Shown here piece after piece: positions 11,421-22,616 of a DNA stretch of 64,000 bases. Numbering within the stretch: position 1 is the stretch's first letter; each line of letters begins with the position of its first letter. The notes below the pieces were generated by a model. That model saw only the letters and a program-made list of their open reading frames with translations, ran no database searches and was not told the origin of the DNA. Made by a program: the position numbers and the translations under genes. The stretch is from Dryococelus australis (lineage: Eukaryota; Arthropoda; Insecta; Phasmatodea; Phasmatidae): contig CM057002.1 in assembly GCA_029891345.1 (NCBI GenBank), positions 64,808,590-64,872,589 on the forward strand, written 5' to 3'.

Positions 11421-11838
11421 AAGACTGTTCACGATAAAGCGAGCACTTTAGAAATGAACCTTAGAAAAATGTCACTGCTCCTGCATGGGTATATTTTAAT
11501 GGGCGCACTGAGTGACATGCGCTCAGTAAAGTTGGTAACGATGGATGGAAAGTAGTTCCTTATATTAAAGTCAAAGAAAAACTGCTAGGTAACCATTTGT
11601 GAAAACATAAAATTATTTCTTTCGCTTTTTTTTTAATGCACCATAGTGTAAAAATGAGAGATTTGTAAAGTATTTAAATTCTTAATTATTTCAGAGTTTC
11701 ATTTGACTGACGCCTGAATAAAGTGATGAGGCTCATGGCAATGTTATTTTACGTAAGGCGGAGGAATATACAACGTTAATGCAAGTAGATCTTAAGAAGG
11801 GCTTTCAAAAGTGCTCATTTTACCCCGTGAACAGCCTT
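11421..11838. mobile_element. MITE family A, full length
   Basis: Starts AAGACTGTTCACGATAAAGC and ends GTGAACAGCCTT, flanked by TA. The body matches the A consensus in the same orientation as the copy at 9113. A long TC/TA microsatellite begins a few bases beyond its right end. Confidence 0.85.
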
Positions 11839-11845
11839 TAACTCT

Positions 11846-11949
<104 letters not shown>

Positions 11950-12041
11950 AGCTATATCACTGGTCATTTCAGCTTGGGAAACTATTGTACCTTCTCAATA
12001 CTGAAGTTACTGAAGGAGTTACAATTTTCCTATCAGTTCGG

Positions 12042-12350
12042 TGGCCGCGGTGGTGTAGTTGTTAGACTACCAGGTTCGATTCTCGGTGGGGTCGCTCTCA
12101 CATTTTCGCATGTGGGATGATTATCCTAGTCGGCAGGTTTTTCTCGGGTATCTCCTGTGTCTCCCGCCATTCCATTCCGGCGCTGCTCCATACTCTATTG
12201 GCTTCATCCTCATCAGCTCTTAAGACCTCGATGTTAAGAACCACCGAAATATCTCCACTCCACCCCTATCAGTTCGTAGGAAATATTCCGCGCTGTGTTC
12301 TACGTACACCCCTCAAAGCGATAGTGCTCGAAAGTAGAGTCGTTTGTATA
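12042..12350 (+). mobile_element. SINE family S, internally deleted head
   Basis: GGCCGCGGTGGTGTAGTTGT (box A) lies only about a dozen bases from GGTTCGATTCTCGGTGGGGT (box B), so the tRNA-related head has lost much of its middle. The body follows: CGCTCTCACATTTTCGCATG, GTCGGCAGGTTTTTCTCGGG, CATTCCGGCGCTGCTCCATA and AGCTCTTAAGACC. The 3' part runs into MITE B at 12351 via TAGAGTCGTTTGTATAAGC, the same type of junction as at 18013-18290. Confidence 0.8.
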
Positions 12351-12465
12351 AGCTGTTCACGGTAAAGTTTGCCCTTTTTATGGCCATTCAAAATTTTTAC
12401 TTTTACCCAATTTCTATATGTTTGCTGCTTTATAGTATTAACATTGCAATGGGACCAATAAACAC

Positions 12466-12531
<66 letters not shown>

Positions 12532-12635
12532 CACTCTCATAAGTTAATTCCTAATGCTGCAAAAAGATATATTTATTGGTGGTTAATGGCTGTTGGGAAG
12601 GCCTTAAAAAGTGTTCACTTTACCGTGAATAGCCT
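12351..12635. mobile_element. MITE family B with TA expansion
   Basis: Ends AGCTGTTCACGGTAAAG / TTTACCGTGAATAGCCT, flanked by TA. The body is shorter than family A and matches copies at 18291, 57853 and 62757. A (TA)n tract at about 12468-12528 sits where copy 18291 has only a short AATATATTTATTG stretch. Confidence 0.8.
12468..12528. repeat. (TA)n microsatellite inside MITE B
   Basis: About 30 uninterrupted TA units inside the MITE body. The long IYIYIY-type open frame here is an artefact. Confidence 0.95.
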
Positions 12636-13732
12636 ATAACCATGGTTCAGTCTCGCAGATATACGGTGCGCAGTACAATGTCTTCGCGTACCTCTGTGAA
12701 ATCATTGAACCGCAACCAGTAGCGAAAAACAATGTCACTTTAGATCATCACACAAGTAGTTGGGGATGTGTGTTACTGTAAAGAGAGGAAGAAATTGTAG
12801 GGTTATTTTGCAGTTACCAAACTCTGGCATGCGTGTTATCCGTTCCCAAATGTATAAACTGAAGACTGCCATGATTAAAATCAGGTTTTTCATCTTGGGA
12901 TTATTCCGCTATATATAAGATATAACTAAATGCGACCTACAAACTTCGGGTGTCAGTTAATCACGAAAAAAAAAAAGGTGAAAACTTGTATACAACATGT
13001 AGTCTAAAATTGTTTTCTAAGATAGGTACGCATTTTTGAAGGTGTAGTGAACGAGAAGTTTGTTACAGTACGACTGTAATGTACCTCTGTATGGAATGTT
13101 CCCCTCCCTTTAATAGCAGCAAAAGTGTGTTATTGGGTATTGTGCGTGCCCCACCTGTCTAGAATGGTAAATATTATTTCGAAAGCAAAACATGAATAAC
13201 TCGAAAACGGAGAGGCTTAAACAAGGTAATATTTTTGTTAATTGTGACATGAGGATTAATAATCCATCCTTTAAATCGCTAATATGCTACCGCGACGTCG
13301 ATGTTAGCTCGAAATAGCGGTAGTAACAGTGATTATGTACATGAAATAATTTGATGAGAGCGACAAGTGTTGTGGTGTTTGAATATCTTTCATTTAACCA
13401 CTATCCAGACAATCGGTGTCCCATCTTAAATGTTATCTCCGATATTTGCAATAAACAAGTGTTCCAGTTCCAACATCACCGATGACTACCACCCTTAGTA
13501 TTCACTTTATTCCATAGGTTGTATATATGTTTTCGACTAATTTATTCGTGATTAACTTATAGCTGAAGTTTGTTGGTCGAATTTAGATACATCCTGTATG
13601 AGCTTAACACTGTCAATAACTTCCTTGCTTTATTCGTGCACCGTCCAATTGAGATCCGTAGAGATTTTAGGGAAGAAAAACCTTTAATAATACGCAAATT
13701 CATGCAATTATGTGTTTAAAAACCAGATAACT
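12636..13732. other. Unrecognised AT-rich sequence
   Basis: About 1.1 kb between MITE B and MITE C with no recognised repeat or coding motif. Confidence 0.4.
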
Positions 13733-14083
13733 TGGAATTCACTCCCGGTTACTTCCTACTTCTTTGAAGCCCTGCTGAAGTTCTACTTCCAGGATATTCC
13801 TCCGCCTCATGCAAACAAAGCTTAAACGAGTCTAGGAAACCACACCAAAGGGACGACTCACCGCATTCGTGCGCACACAGTGTAATAATATGTGGCATAA
13901 GAACTATTTCATACTGGGCATTACCATCACACAATTATTTCTTACTGATTTCTATTTGCATTAGTTATACATTAAAAATTGATATTTATTGATAACATTA
14001 AATTAAATTACGGGGATACGTAGCATAGTTAGGAAATAACCAAACACGTCATAAATGGGGTGATTTTTCAAAGGTTAGATTAA
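13733..14083. mobile_element. MITE family C, 3'-truncated
   Basis: Shares GAAGCCCTGCTGAAGTTCTA, CAGGATATTCCTCCGCCTCA and ATTCGTGCGCACACAGTGTA with copies at 50507, 53993 and 60314. It lacks the expected right terminus: after AAAGGTTAGATT it passes directly into the long inverted-repeat element. Either that element inserted here or the end was lost. Confidence 0.7.
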
Positions 14084-14942
14084 GAAATGGGGCGTGGCTG
14101 TGTTGGGGACACGGCCGTTTTTTGCGTGAATACGTCTACGTTGACGCGCTCGGATACCTTGTGTTGTGTGTGTGTGTTTTTTTTTTTTTTTTTTTTTTTT
14201 CGGCACAGCTTCACTCGATAATACAAGGTTTTGTAGGTATTGCTTAATAGCTTTTGAGATGCTATTTACAACCGTATACGATTTCTGTATTTCGACTTGG
14301 CTTTTTGGAGAGTATAGGCCGAAAGTGTGTTAAGTTTTCTTAATTTTTTATATTAAACTCATACAACATCACCATAACAATGCAACACAGATGTTTTTAT
14401 ACACGCAATCAATTGATCTTGACGAGAGCTGTCGATTGAAACCTAAACGAGCGTCGTAACTTCTCCTAGCCAAAAGTTATACTACGCGGAAGTTATGAGA
14501 CGCGGCGAAACAAACTCAAAATGGCGGCGCTCACCCCCCCCCCCCCCCCCCCGCTCCTCATTCCCTCAGCGTGCGCGATGTTTCGCAGTTTTCACTCAAC
14601 GTAACAACATATTATTTGATCCTTTAGCAATCGAGTGGTGTAATTGAAATTTTATTGTAGACGACAGATTCGGAGCTTATATGCCAAACTGTATCCCCCG
14701 ATTTTGTTATAATCGGTTTTTCTGGATTGCCTCCCACTATGGTTGCAAATTTAAAGACGTATTCACATCAGAAGTGTGAATAAACCGCCAATAGGCTACA
14801 GCAATAAATTTACGTATTACACTCTCAATAAAACAGCAAGTCTTACACCTATTTTTATCGATTCGGTAGCAACTAACCTGAGAGTCTGCACGCCGGTATA
14901 GCATGCGTGTAGTAATGGACAGTGCTTTATTAAACAGTGGAT

Positions 14943-14981
14943 TGATTTCAAAAGTGCTCACTTTACCGTGAATATCCTTTA
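14943..14981. mobile_element. Terminal fragment of MITE A
   Basis: TTTCAAAAGTGCTCACTTTACCGTGAATA is the right terminus of the A/B family; no body is attached on the left. It lies inside the large inverted-repeat element. Confidence 0.65.
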
Positions 14982-15694
14982 GTAGAGCTTAACATCTCGT
15001 CAACTACATGGTCATTAGAGACGGTGCAAGTTCCTATGAGAAGTAGGGACGGGGAAAGAATCGACAATAGCGTTTAGCTAAGGACCATCCCAGCATTCGA
15101 CTGGACTGATTGCGGGGAAACATGTTTTACGTTTTTAAAAGCGCGTCGCTTTAATGTGGATAATTATATCTTATATTAAACGGACATGCGGGGAATGGCC
15201 GTACACAAGTTGAACTCAAATATATTAATTATCGTCCCAGTATTAAATTCATTATCAAATTACATCTTGTTACAATACGCTGTACAACTCGTTACCGAAT
15301 CTTAGTTTTCTCGTTCAATCGGAGGAGCTTTCGTTAAGCTTATTTGGTTACATTGTGTTAGATATTAATGTTACTTATTTATCTTAAAGCCACTCTGACT
15401 AGTTCTCTATGGTCTGACGTCACCTTGTCCATGATGCAGTGGGCTGAAGACTAGACGCATGTCGGCGGACGCCAGGCCCCCATCTCTGGACGTCTTGCTG
15501 TCGCAGTGTCACGACGACAAAAGCCACCTTCTCCGCGTTTCCAGCCGTAATATAATCGGCGCACTCGGCCTGCCTGGCGGGGTTTGTTTAGAAGCGCTCA
15601 AAGCTTCGCTTCACGTCTTCGCAATATGTTTGTGCTCCCGCAATCAGGCTAGCATGCCGGTTGCTGCACATAAGAAAGTAAAACCGAAATCATG

Positions 15695-15768
15695 ACGGCC
15701 GGGCCGAGAATTGAACCCAGGTTATTGCGAATGCGAATGCAAATGTTCACCACTACACCAAAGCCCTT
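15695..15768 (-). other. tRNA-like segment in the centre of the 3.9-kb element
   Basis: On the minus strand TGGTGTAGTGGTGAAC fits box A well, and GGGTTCAATTCTCGG fits box B (10 of 11 positions), with usual tRNA spacing. The acceptor stem pairs poorly and the anticodon arm holds a repeated GCATTC word. It is therefore a tRNA-derived or tRNA-like sequence rather than a sound gene. An unexplained 78-codon frame on the opposite strand lies next to it (15459-15695). Confidence 0.5.
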
Positions 15769-16192
15769 GGTCGTGTTTCTTGACTTAAAAAAAATATATA
15801 TTGCCAGTCCTTAATATTAAAACTACGTTCTACAGACGACATTGAAAACAAAGGTGACGACCTAGATGACAGAACGTGTCAAGGTTGTCGGCATTGCAGA
15901 TTTGATTTTATTGGAGCTTGAAAATGCTTCTAGTAGAGATAAGCTGCTCTAATGTAGCAACCACGTATCGCTTAATGGCCGGAAAGGAGGCTGCTAAGTT
16001 CTGTTCCTGCCTTTCTGACAATCAAACGGACCGTCCGGCTAGTGGTATGTAGGGTCCATCCAGAAACCTTCTTGACTGTGAAGTGCTGACATGCCAAATT
16101 ACAGAAAATTCGTCGATCTCTTCACCTTCCTTCTCCAGTGCTGTTAGCTACAAAGTCTCTTTTAAACTATATAATATGTTACACGGTAGTTA

Positions 16193-16515
16193 TAGGCTGT
16201 TCACGGTAAAATGAGCACTTTTGAAAGCACTGCTTATGATCTATTTATATGCACGTCGTATATTCTTCCGCCTTATGTACGTTCAACATTGTCGTGGGAG
16301 TAATTACTTTATTCATGCGTCGGTCAAGTGAAACAGTGAAATTATTAGAAAAATAAACATTTAATAAATATGCTAATTTTTACATTTCGATGTATTAAAA
16401 AAAGAGAAAGAAATAATCTAATCCATCACAAATGGTTACGTAACACTTTTTATTCGACGTACAGTTACGGAACTACTTCCCATCCATCGTTACCAACTTT
16501 ACTGCGCTCATGTCA
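16193..16515. mobile_element. MITE family A, 3'-truncated and rearranged
   Basis: Starts TAGGCTGTTCACGGTAAAAT after TA and follows the A body through CATCGTTACCAACTTTACTG. The expected last ~80 bp are missing. The following 16524-16546 is instead an inverted copy of an internal A block (GATGGATGGGAAGTAGTTCC), making a short palindrome with 16476-16498. Confidence 0.75.
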
Positions 16516-16619
16516 CTTAGGGCACGATGGATGGGAAGTAGTTCCCATCCGTCTCTTGTGCTGTTCCTTTAGTTCATTGTGTTATATATTAATCGCGTAA
16601 TATTTACCTTAAACTTATA

Positions 16620-17324
16620 ATGCAAATGTTATGTTATGCTATTTATTTATTCATAAATAAATTGATACATAGATAATATATTTTTTACCAAATTCGATTT
16701 TTTTATCATAGAAAACAACTTCCACTCCGGTAAAATATTGTATTTTTTTTTAAATTTCGCTTACTGTCACAGTACAGTACAGACTACGTTACATACAGTA
16801 CCCAACAAGACGTGGCACGTTTGAAACACTGTATAATCAGGATATATGACGTCAAGTACAACACCATACTCATTCAAACATAAATAATTCACTATTTTAC
16901 TTATTTATTTCACAAGTCCTTTAAAACAAAGTTTTGCATTTTTTCTCAAGATATTTTTGATGAAATTGTGTAATATATTCTTGAAACTTGTCAAGGAATT
17001 TTAAAGTATTAATTTACGTGTTTTTTTTAATATAATTATTTTGTATTAAATCTTACGTTCTAGATTTACTTATAAATTATACACATTATGGATTGAGATA
17101 GAAAACGAAAAGTAGAGTTCTGACATTGTAAAGGGCAAGAGACAGAACCGAGGAAGCGATATGGAGGACACTAAGAGACACGTCTAGTGCCTTATCGCTC
17201 CTACGTACAAGAGACGTGTGGTGCTTTAAGTATTAGTCGGTGATCCGTACTATACAAATTATAATTGCAACAATAGGACTTCGCTACCACGATGGAAGCC
17301 AACATGTCAAACAACGTCGAGGTT
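16620..17324. other. AT-rich interior of the inverted-repeat element
   Basis: Very AT-rich with many T runs. No motif or long frame recognised. Confidence 0.5.
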
Positions 17325-18012
17325 GTTGTATTATTGACGTGGATACGTCTTTAAATCTGCGACCATAGTTGGAGGCAATCCAGAAAACCCGATTATAACA
17401 AAATCGGGGAATACAGTTTGCCATTGCAGCTGCAAGTCTATTGTCTACATTCGAAATTCAATTACACCACTCGATTGCCAAAGTATCAAACAATGTGTTA
17501 CGTTGAGTGAAGACTGCGAAGCATCGCACGAGACCGCGGTAGTGTCGGGGGGGGGGGGAGGAGGGTGGGTGTCGCAATTTTGAGTTCGTTTCGCCGCGTC
17601 TCATAACTTCAGCATAGTATAACTTTTGACTAGGAGAAGCTACGACGCTCGTTTCAGTTTCAATCGACAGCTCTCGTCAAGATCAATCGATCGCGCGTAT
17701 AAAAACATACGTGTAGTGTGGTTATTGTGAAATTGTATGAGTTAATTGTTAAAAATTAAGAAAACTTAACATAATTTATGTCTATACTCGTCAAAAACCC
17801 AAGTCGAAATATAGAAATCGTATGCGGTTGGAAAGATCATATCAAAAACAATCCAGTGATACCCGTAAAATCCCATATGATCGAGTGAAGCGGTGCCGGG
17901 AACGTAACATAAACACCAAGGCGTCCGAGCGCGTCAACGTAGACGTATTCACGCAGAACAAACGGCCGTGTCCCCAACACAGCCGCACCCTATTTCTCTC
18001 CTATTTACTGAG

Positions 18013-18290
18013 GTTGCCGCGGCGACGCAGCGACGATATCGCTCGCCCTCCACCGAGACGACCCGGTTTCAACTCTCGACGAGGGTTGCTCCCGTATTTT
18101 CGTACTTTGGAATCGTGCCGGACGATGTCGCTGGTCGTCGGGCATTACTCAGGGATCCCTCGTTTCCCCCTTCTCTTGCATTCCGGTGCTGCTCAATACT
18201 CACCTCGCTTCACCAACATCGGCTCTCAAGAAACCGATTTTAAGAGCCGCCCATATCTCTCAGTTCCAATTACGTAGACTCCGTTGTATA
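18013..18290 (+). mobile_element. SINE family S, diverged head
   Basis: A degraded GTTGCCGCGGCGACG head is followed by TCAACTCTCGACGAGGGTTG (decayed box B region). The family body is present: CGTGCCGGACGATGTCGCTG, GTCGGGCATTACTCAGGGAT, CATTCCGGTGCTGC and CATCGGCTCTCAAGA. It ends GTAGACTCCGTTGTATAAGC, where MITE B starts, as at 12042. Confidence 0.75.
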
Positions 18291-18530
18291 AGCTGTTCAC
18301 GGTAAAGTGAGCACTTTTTTTGGCCCTAGTTACTTTTTTCTTTCGGCTATTTTTTTTTTATCTTTTAACAACCTTTTTGAAATAAATATTGTCATGTATG
18401 TAATAAACCCAGTGTATGTATTCCACCGCACTCGGAAGTTAACGTCTAAGGCTAAAATAAAATATATTTATTGACTATTATTCCAAATGAGAGGGCTTTC
18501 AAAAGTAGTCAAATTACCGTGAATAGCCTA
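18291..18530. mobile_element. MITE family B, full length
   Basis: AGCTGTTCACGGTAAAGTGA at the left and TTACCGTGAATAGCCTA at the right, flanked by TA. The body includes GGCCCTAGTTACTTTTTTC, AAATAAATATTGTCATGTA and AACGTCTAAGGCTA. This copy lacks the TA expansion seen at 12351 and 57853. Confidence 0.85.
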
Positions 18531-18767
18531 TATAAATAGTTGATTTTTACCTTTTGGGGTAGAATAGTCACATTCCTAGAATATCTAATAACTTTGATAA
18601 CCATAACAGAGGAAACAACGAATTAAAAAAAAAACCTTAATGACTGCTAACACTTGAGAGGTTAAAGTGTTTCCAAGAGAGTGGGGTAATCACAGCTTGC
18701 TGGAGCGAACTTCAAGTCGGGCGGTGAATCCTCGCGAAAAAAAAAAAAGACTATAGCTGTCGGCCAT

Positions 18768-18850
18768 TCTCGCGCGCGAACTGGTAGAGCGCTCATTGCG
18801 CCCATCCGGGGGCGGCGTCCGATACCCGGGGCCAGATGTACGTCGCGCGA
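18768..18850 (+). other. tRNA-like segment, weak
   Basis: ACTGGTAGAGCGCTCATTGC resembles a box A region and GTCCGATACCCGGGG resembles box B. It could be the head of a SINE or chance in a GC-rich patch. No SINE body is recognised before MITE A at 18983. Confidence 0.35.
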
Positions 18851-18982
18851 GTTGCCGTCACACGAGCAGAAGGGTGGTTTGTTGGGAGTGGGAGGGGGGG
18901 TGGTCTCATGGCGCCGGCACTTGTGCCCCCGTGATGGCCTCGTTTCGGCGAGATGTGCTCTCGCTGCAGCACACGGTTCGTA

Positions 18983-19406
18983 TAGGCTGTTCACGGCAAA
19001 GTGGGCAATTTCGAAAGCCCTGCTTGAGATCCACTTGTGTGCACGTTGTGTATTCTCCCGCCTTATGTAAAATTAACATTGCCATGGGACTCATCGCTTT
19101 ATTCATGCTTATGTTGAGTGAAACTGCGCAATTATTAGAAAAGTAAATGTTCTACAAATATGCTCATTTTTACACTTCGATGCATTAAAAAAAAACAGAA
19201 AGCGAAATAAATAATATAAGTTAACACAAATAATTACCTATCATTTTTTATTCGACGTTAAGATACGGAACTACTTTCCATCCATCGTTACCAACTTTAC
19301 TGAACGTATGTCACTCAGTGCGTCCGTTAAAATATATATAGGCAGTGGCAGTGACTTTTTTCCTAATGTTGATTTCAAAAGTGCTCACTTTATCGTGAAC
19401 AACCTT
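18983..19406. mobile_element. MITE family A, full length, reverse orientation
   Basis: TAGGCTGTTCACGGCAAAG at the left, CTTTATCGTGAACAACCTT at the right, with TA at both edges. The body is in the opposite orientation to copies 9113 and 11421 (CATCGTTACCAACTTTACTG on the plus strand). Confidence 0.85.
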
Positions 19407-20164
19407 TACCTCCCCCTCGTCCATCCAACATATATTTTTTATTTTAACCCGCGCAAGAAATATACATTCTATATCACGAATGAAGCCACCAAGCAATATT
19501 TAAGAGTGGGATGGGCCCCCGCGTTTCTTGTGAAACAGTTGCTTGCGCGAATACGTGTAACTCGGTAGATAAATGTTCTGCAAATACGACTTTCTGTCAG
19601 AAAAAATAAGAAACAATTATCAATACACCAATTTTTTTTTACTTTTGTCATATTAAGTGTATTATTGGAAAAAAAGCCGTGAAAATGGTCAAAAATCGCA
19701 TTTTTAAAGCTTTCCTTTCCAGTTTCCTGACGCGGAAAAGAGAAAAGTACAAAGATACGGGAGTGGTTTAATCTGTGTGCTCTCATCGCGTGTAATAAAA
19801 CCCCTATGTTATGTTACAGATCTAATTTGCACAGTACAGCGTTACTACGGAAACACTGCACGCCTTGCGCGTAGGAGCGATGAGGCGCTAGGCGTGCGTG
19901 TTAGTGTCGCCCGTATCGCTCCCTCGCTTCTTGACCTTGGACGCGGTGGTCCCACGGGGGTCCACCCCAATTTTAACGTATTCCTGCAAACAAAGTTGCC
20001 GTGTATTTTGGAACCCATTTTGATTTTTACGAAATACTGCAACCATCACCTCACTCCCCCCACCCCCCCCCCCCCCCAAAGGGGCCACACTACCTAGAGC
20101 ATTTTCCACGTTCGAGGACGAGAAGCAAAATAACGATAAGTGTGTCAGTACCACGCACATCAAT
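19407..20164. other. Unrecognised sequence with a C tract
   Basis: No repeat end recognised. A cytosine-rich run near 20056-20080 produces proline-rich frames that are artefacts. Confidence 0.4.
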
Positions 20165-20372
20165 GGGCCGCGGTGATGAAGTGGTTATACTGCTCGCCTC
20201 CCACCTAGGCGAACCACGCTTGATTCCCAGCGGGGTCACCCGCCGGATTTTTCGCACCCGGGAACCGTGCCGGACGATTCCGCTGGTCGGCGGGTTTCCT
20301 CGGGGATCTCCCGTTTCCCACTCCCTTTTCATTCCGGCATCTCCACACTCACCTAGCTTCACCCTCTTTGCT
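20165..20372 (+). mobile_element. tRNA-derived SINE, family S
   Basis: GGGCCGCGGTGATGAAGTGG (box A region), then GCTTGATTCCCAGCGGGGTC (box B region). The body follows: GATTTTTCGCACCCGGGAAC, CGTGCCGGACGATTCCGCTG, GTCGGCGGGTTTCCTCGGGG, CATTCCGGCATCTCC and TCACCTAGCTTCACC. One of the best preserved heads in the window. Confidence 0.85.
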
Positions 20373-21437
20373 CACGTGCACCAAGCGAGAAATAGTGGGA
20401 AATGTCCATAGCTTCACGTAGCCCATGACGAAGAATAACATTAATGAGATCTTTACGAGACAAATACCGAACTACTTTTTATTCCTGAGAAATATTGCTT
20501 CTGGTTTCGGGATGAACAATGTCGAGTGTGTACACAAAGCTTTATGTAATAAGGACTTTGGTAACTCCTACGATAGTTAGGAAATAGGAAATGTATGCCC
20601 TTCTAAGTTCAGATCTCTTAAAAGAATTACAAATTACCTTGAATAGACAGCATCACTTGACATATTCTAAAATTAATGGGAACTTATTTGTCGTTTCCGT
20701 CAGAGTCATATAAATACTTTATCTACAGAACAGTATTATATAACGCTAAAATATGCTAGGTAAGTGATTAGTCAATAGGCCACAATTGTTTTTTCTTCGA
20801 TTTAATATCACACTAGAAAAGACTATTTTCTTGCATATATATATATATATAAGTTTGAACAAAAAATTACATAAATTAATTTTTGTATTCATATTCATAG
20901 ACAAAAATTCTGCCAAAAAAACTAGCACATTTGAGAATATTTTTGGCGATTCTATGAAGAGTTCATTTGGAAGAAAATGAATGTTAGTAATCTTACAAAG
21001 AATTGTGGATAATTTTCGCTAGTGTATTTCTGTTAATTTTACGGTATTTTTTTTATGAGTGCAGGTGGGAATGTGAAGTGTAAAATAATAAATTATACGA
21101 ATTCAGGGTAAGAGTGCAGTCTGCGGAAGGTAGGTCATGAAGACGACTCTCGATCACCCATGTGTAATTATTGTGAACTAAGTGTGTCACAATATGCGTT
21201 CCGTCACGATTATTGCACAGTAAATTATTCACAAATTAAATTCTGTCTATTTGGTCCCACGTAATGTAGGTTTCGTTCCCTAGATCCCATTTTGATTGCG
21301 TCCATCCTTGCAGTGTGCGCTTGGCATTTGATTGGAACCAAGATCTCTATGAAAAGGAATGAACGTCTTAATTTCAGCCGGGCCAAGTTACGGACATGGG
21401 CAGAGATTTAATTAAACCGATAAGGACAGAGAGTTGT
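20373..21437. other. Unrecognised AT-rich sequence
   Basis: Contains a short TA run at 20836-20851. Nothing else recognised. Confidence 0.4.
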
Positions 21438-21487
21438 TGAGGAGAGAGAGAGAGAGAGAGAGTGTGTGAGGATGGGGGGGGGGGGGG
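21438..21487. repeat. (AG)n microsatellite plus G tract
   Basis: About ten AG units, a GTGTGTGAGGAT linker, then a ~14-nt G run. A longer G run of similar type occurs at 21720-21736. Confidence 0.9.
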
Positions 21488-21937
21488 CGAAGAAAGAGGG
21501 ACGAGGCGACTAAAACAGCAGCAAGAAGAGTTTGGAACACTTGGGAAGGAACATCGCGTTGCACGCAGCTGGACAATGGCAGCCCCCATCCCCAATCTGG
21601 TTAGGGGATTGAAGGCGGGGCGTGAGAGGTATGTAGTTGTCTGAGGAGACCTGGATCGATAAGTGGCGAAATTAGACGTCTAATGTCCCGGCCAGCCTTT
21701 GTCGTCGTTGTCCGTGAAAAGGGGGGGGGGGGGGGGAGCACAAAGCCACTATCGCCATGAACGCAAGCGCCCGCCTTTTCCATGCAAATTCAAGTACCGT
21801 GTCACCTCTCAGGGGGAAAAAACACGTAATTTTCTTACGGATTCCCTGAACAAAATGATCTATAATTAATAACCCCTTGAAACAGGCAGTACTTCAGGAA
21901 TGTTTATGAAATTGTTTTATACAGAGACAGGTCTTAA

Positions 21938-22612
21938 GCCCCTGTCACACGGTCAAATTTTTCCATCAAACTGCTTCCAATAAGTTTGGTCAAATAAAGT
22001 TTGACAGTTATGACGTCATAAACGCCGCCATTTTTGTCTGATAAAGTAGGATGACTTCAGTTTCCATTAAATATTTGTAAATTGCCCGGTTCTAAAGTGT
22101 ATTTGATGTTTGACGGTCTCCGCCAATCAGAATCGTGCACGACAAAAATGGACGTCAAGAAACTTAAAATAACGAACAATTGCTAGAAACGAAGTAACTA
22201 ATGAAGATAATTAATTTATGTAGAAGCTGTCTGGGAATGAATGCTATTTTAAGTTAACATTGCACATAATATTACGAACTCAGAGGCATTTATATCATTG
22301 TGCAGGAAACACATCAAATAAAATTTACTTTAGCAAAGAAACGAATATAAGTTACAATATAACTTCCATGTATTCTTGTAATGGACCGCATTGAAAAACA
22401 AAAGCAATATCTGGCTATAAATAAAATTTTAAATAATATTTACAATTAGATTCTCCCCAGTAAAAAAAAATTCTCACTGTGACACATTTTCAAACACATT
22501 CAAGATTATTTGATAAAATTTGTTGTAAGGAAAAATTTGATGGCCGTATTTTGTCCTCAAATTTTATTGTCAAATATATTTGAAGGCAAACATTTCATAG
22601 AGTAACAAGGGC
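21938..22612. mobile_element. TTAA-flanked element J, copy 2
   Basis: TTAA at 21934-21937 precedes GCCCCTGTCACACGGTCAAA. The right end AGTAACAAGGGC is followed by TTTA (mutated TTAA). It aligns end to end with copy 9639-10281. Both copies contain an AACGAAGTAA block and AAGATAATTAATTTATGTAG, and have no coding capacity. Confidence 0.75.
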
Positions 22613-22616
22613 TTTA

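Larger units (their letters stand above)
14084..18001. mobile_element. 3.9-kb element with ~670-bp inverted terminal arms
   Basis: Left arm 14084-14770 and right arm 17325-18001 are inverted copies across their whole length. Outer ends: GGCTGTGTTGGGGACACGG on the left against CCGTGTCCCCAACACAGCC on the right. Shared inner blocks: ACGTCTACGTTGACGCGCTC, GAGAGCTGTCGATTGAAACC, TATGAGACGCGGCGAAACAA, and TCTGGATTGCCTCC next to AAATTTAAAGACGTAT. Both arms carry a homopolymer C/G tract at matching places (14537 and 17550). The 2.55 kb centre holds MITE A pieces and a tRNA-like segment but no transposase that I recognise. Arm length recalls MULE or foldback elements; the superfamily is undetermined. 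Confidence 0.75.
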
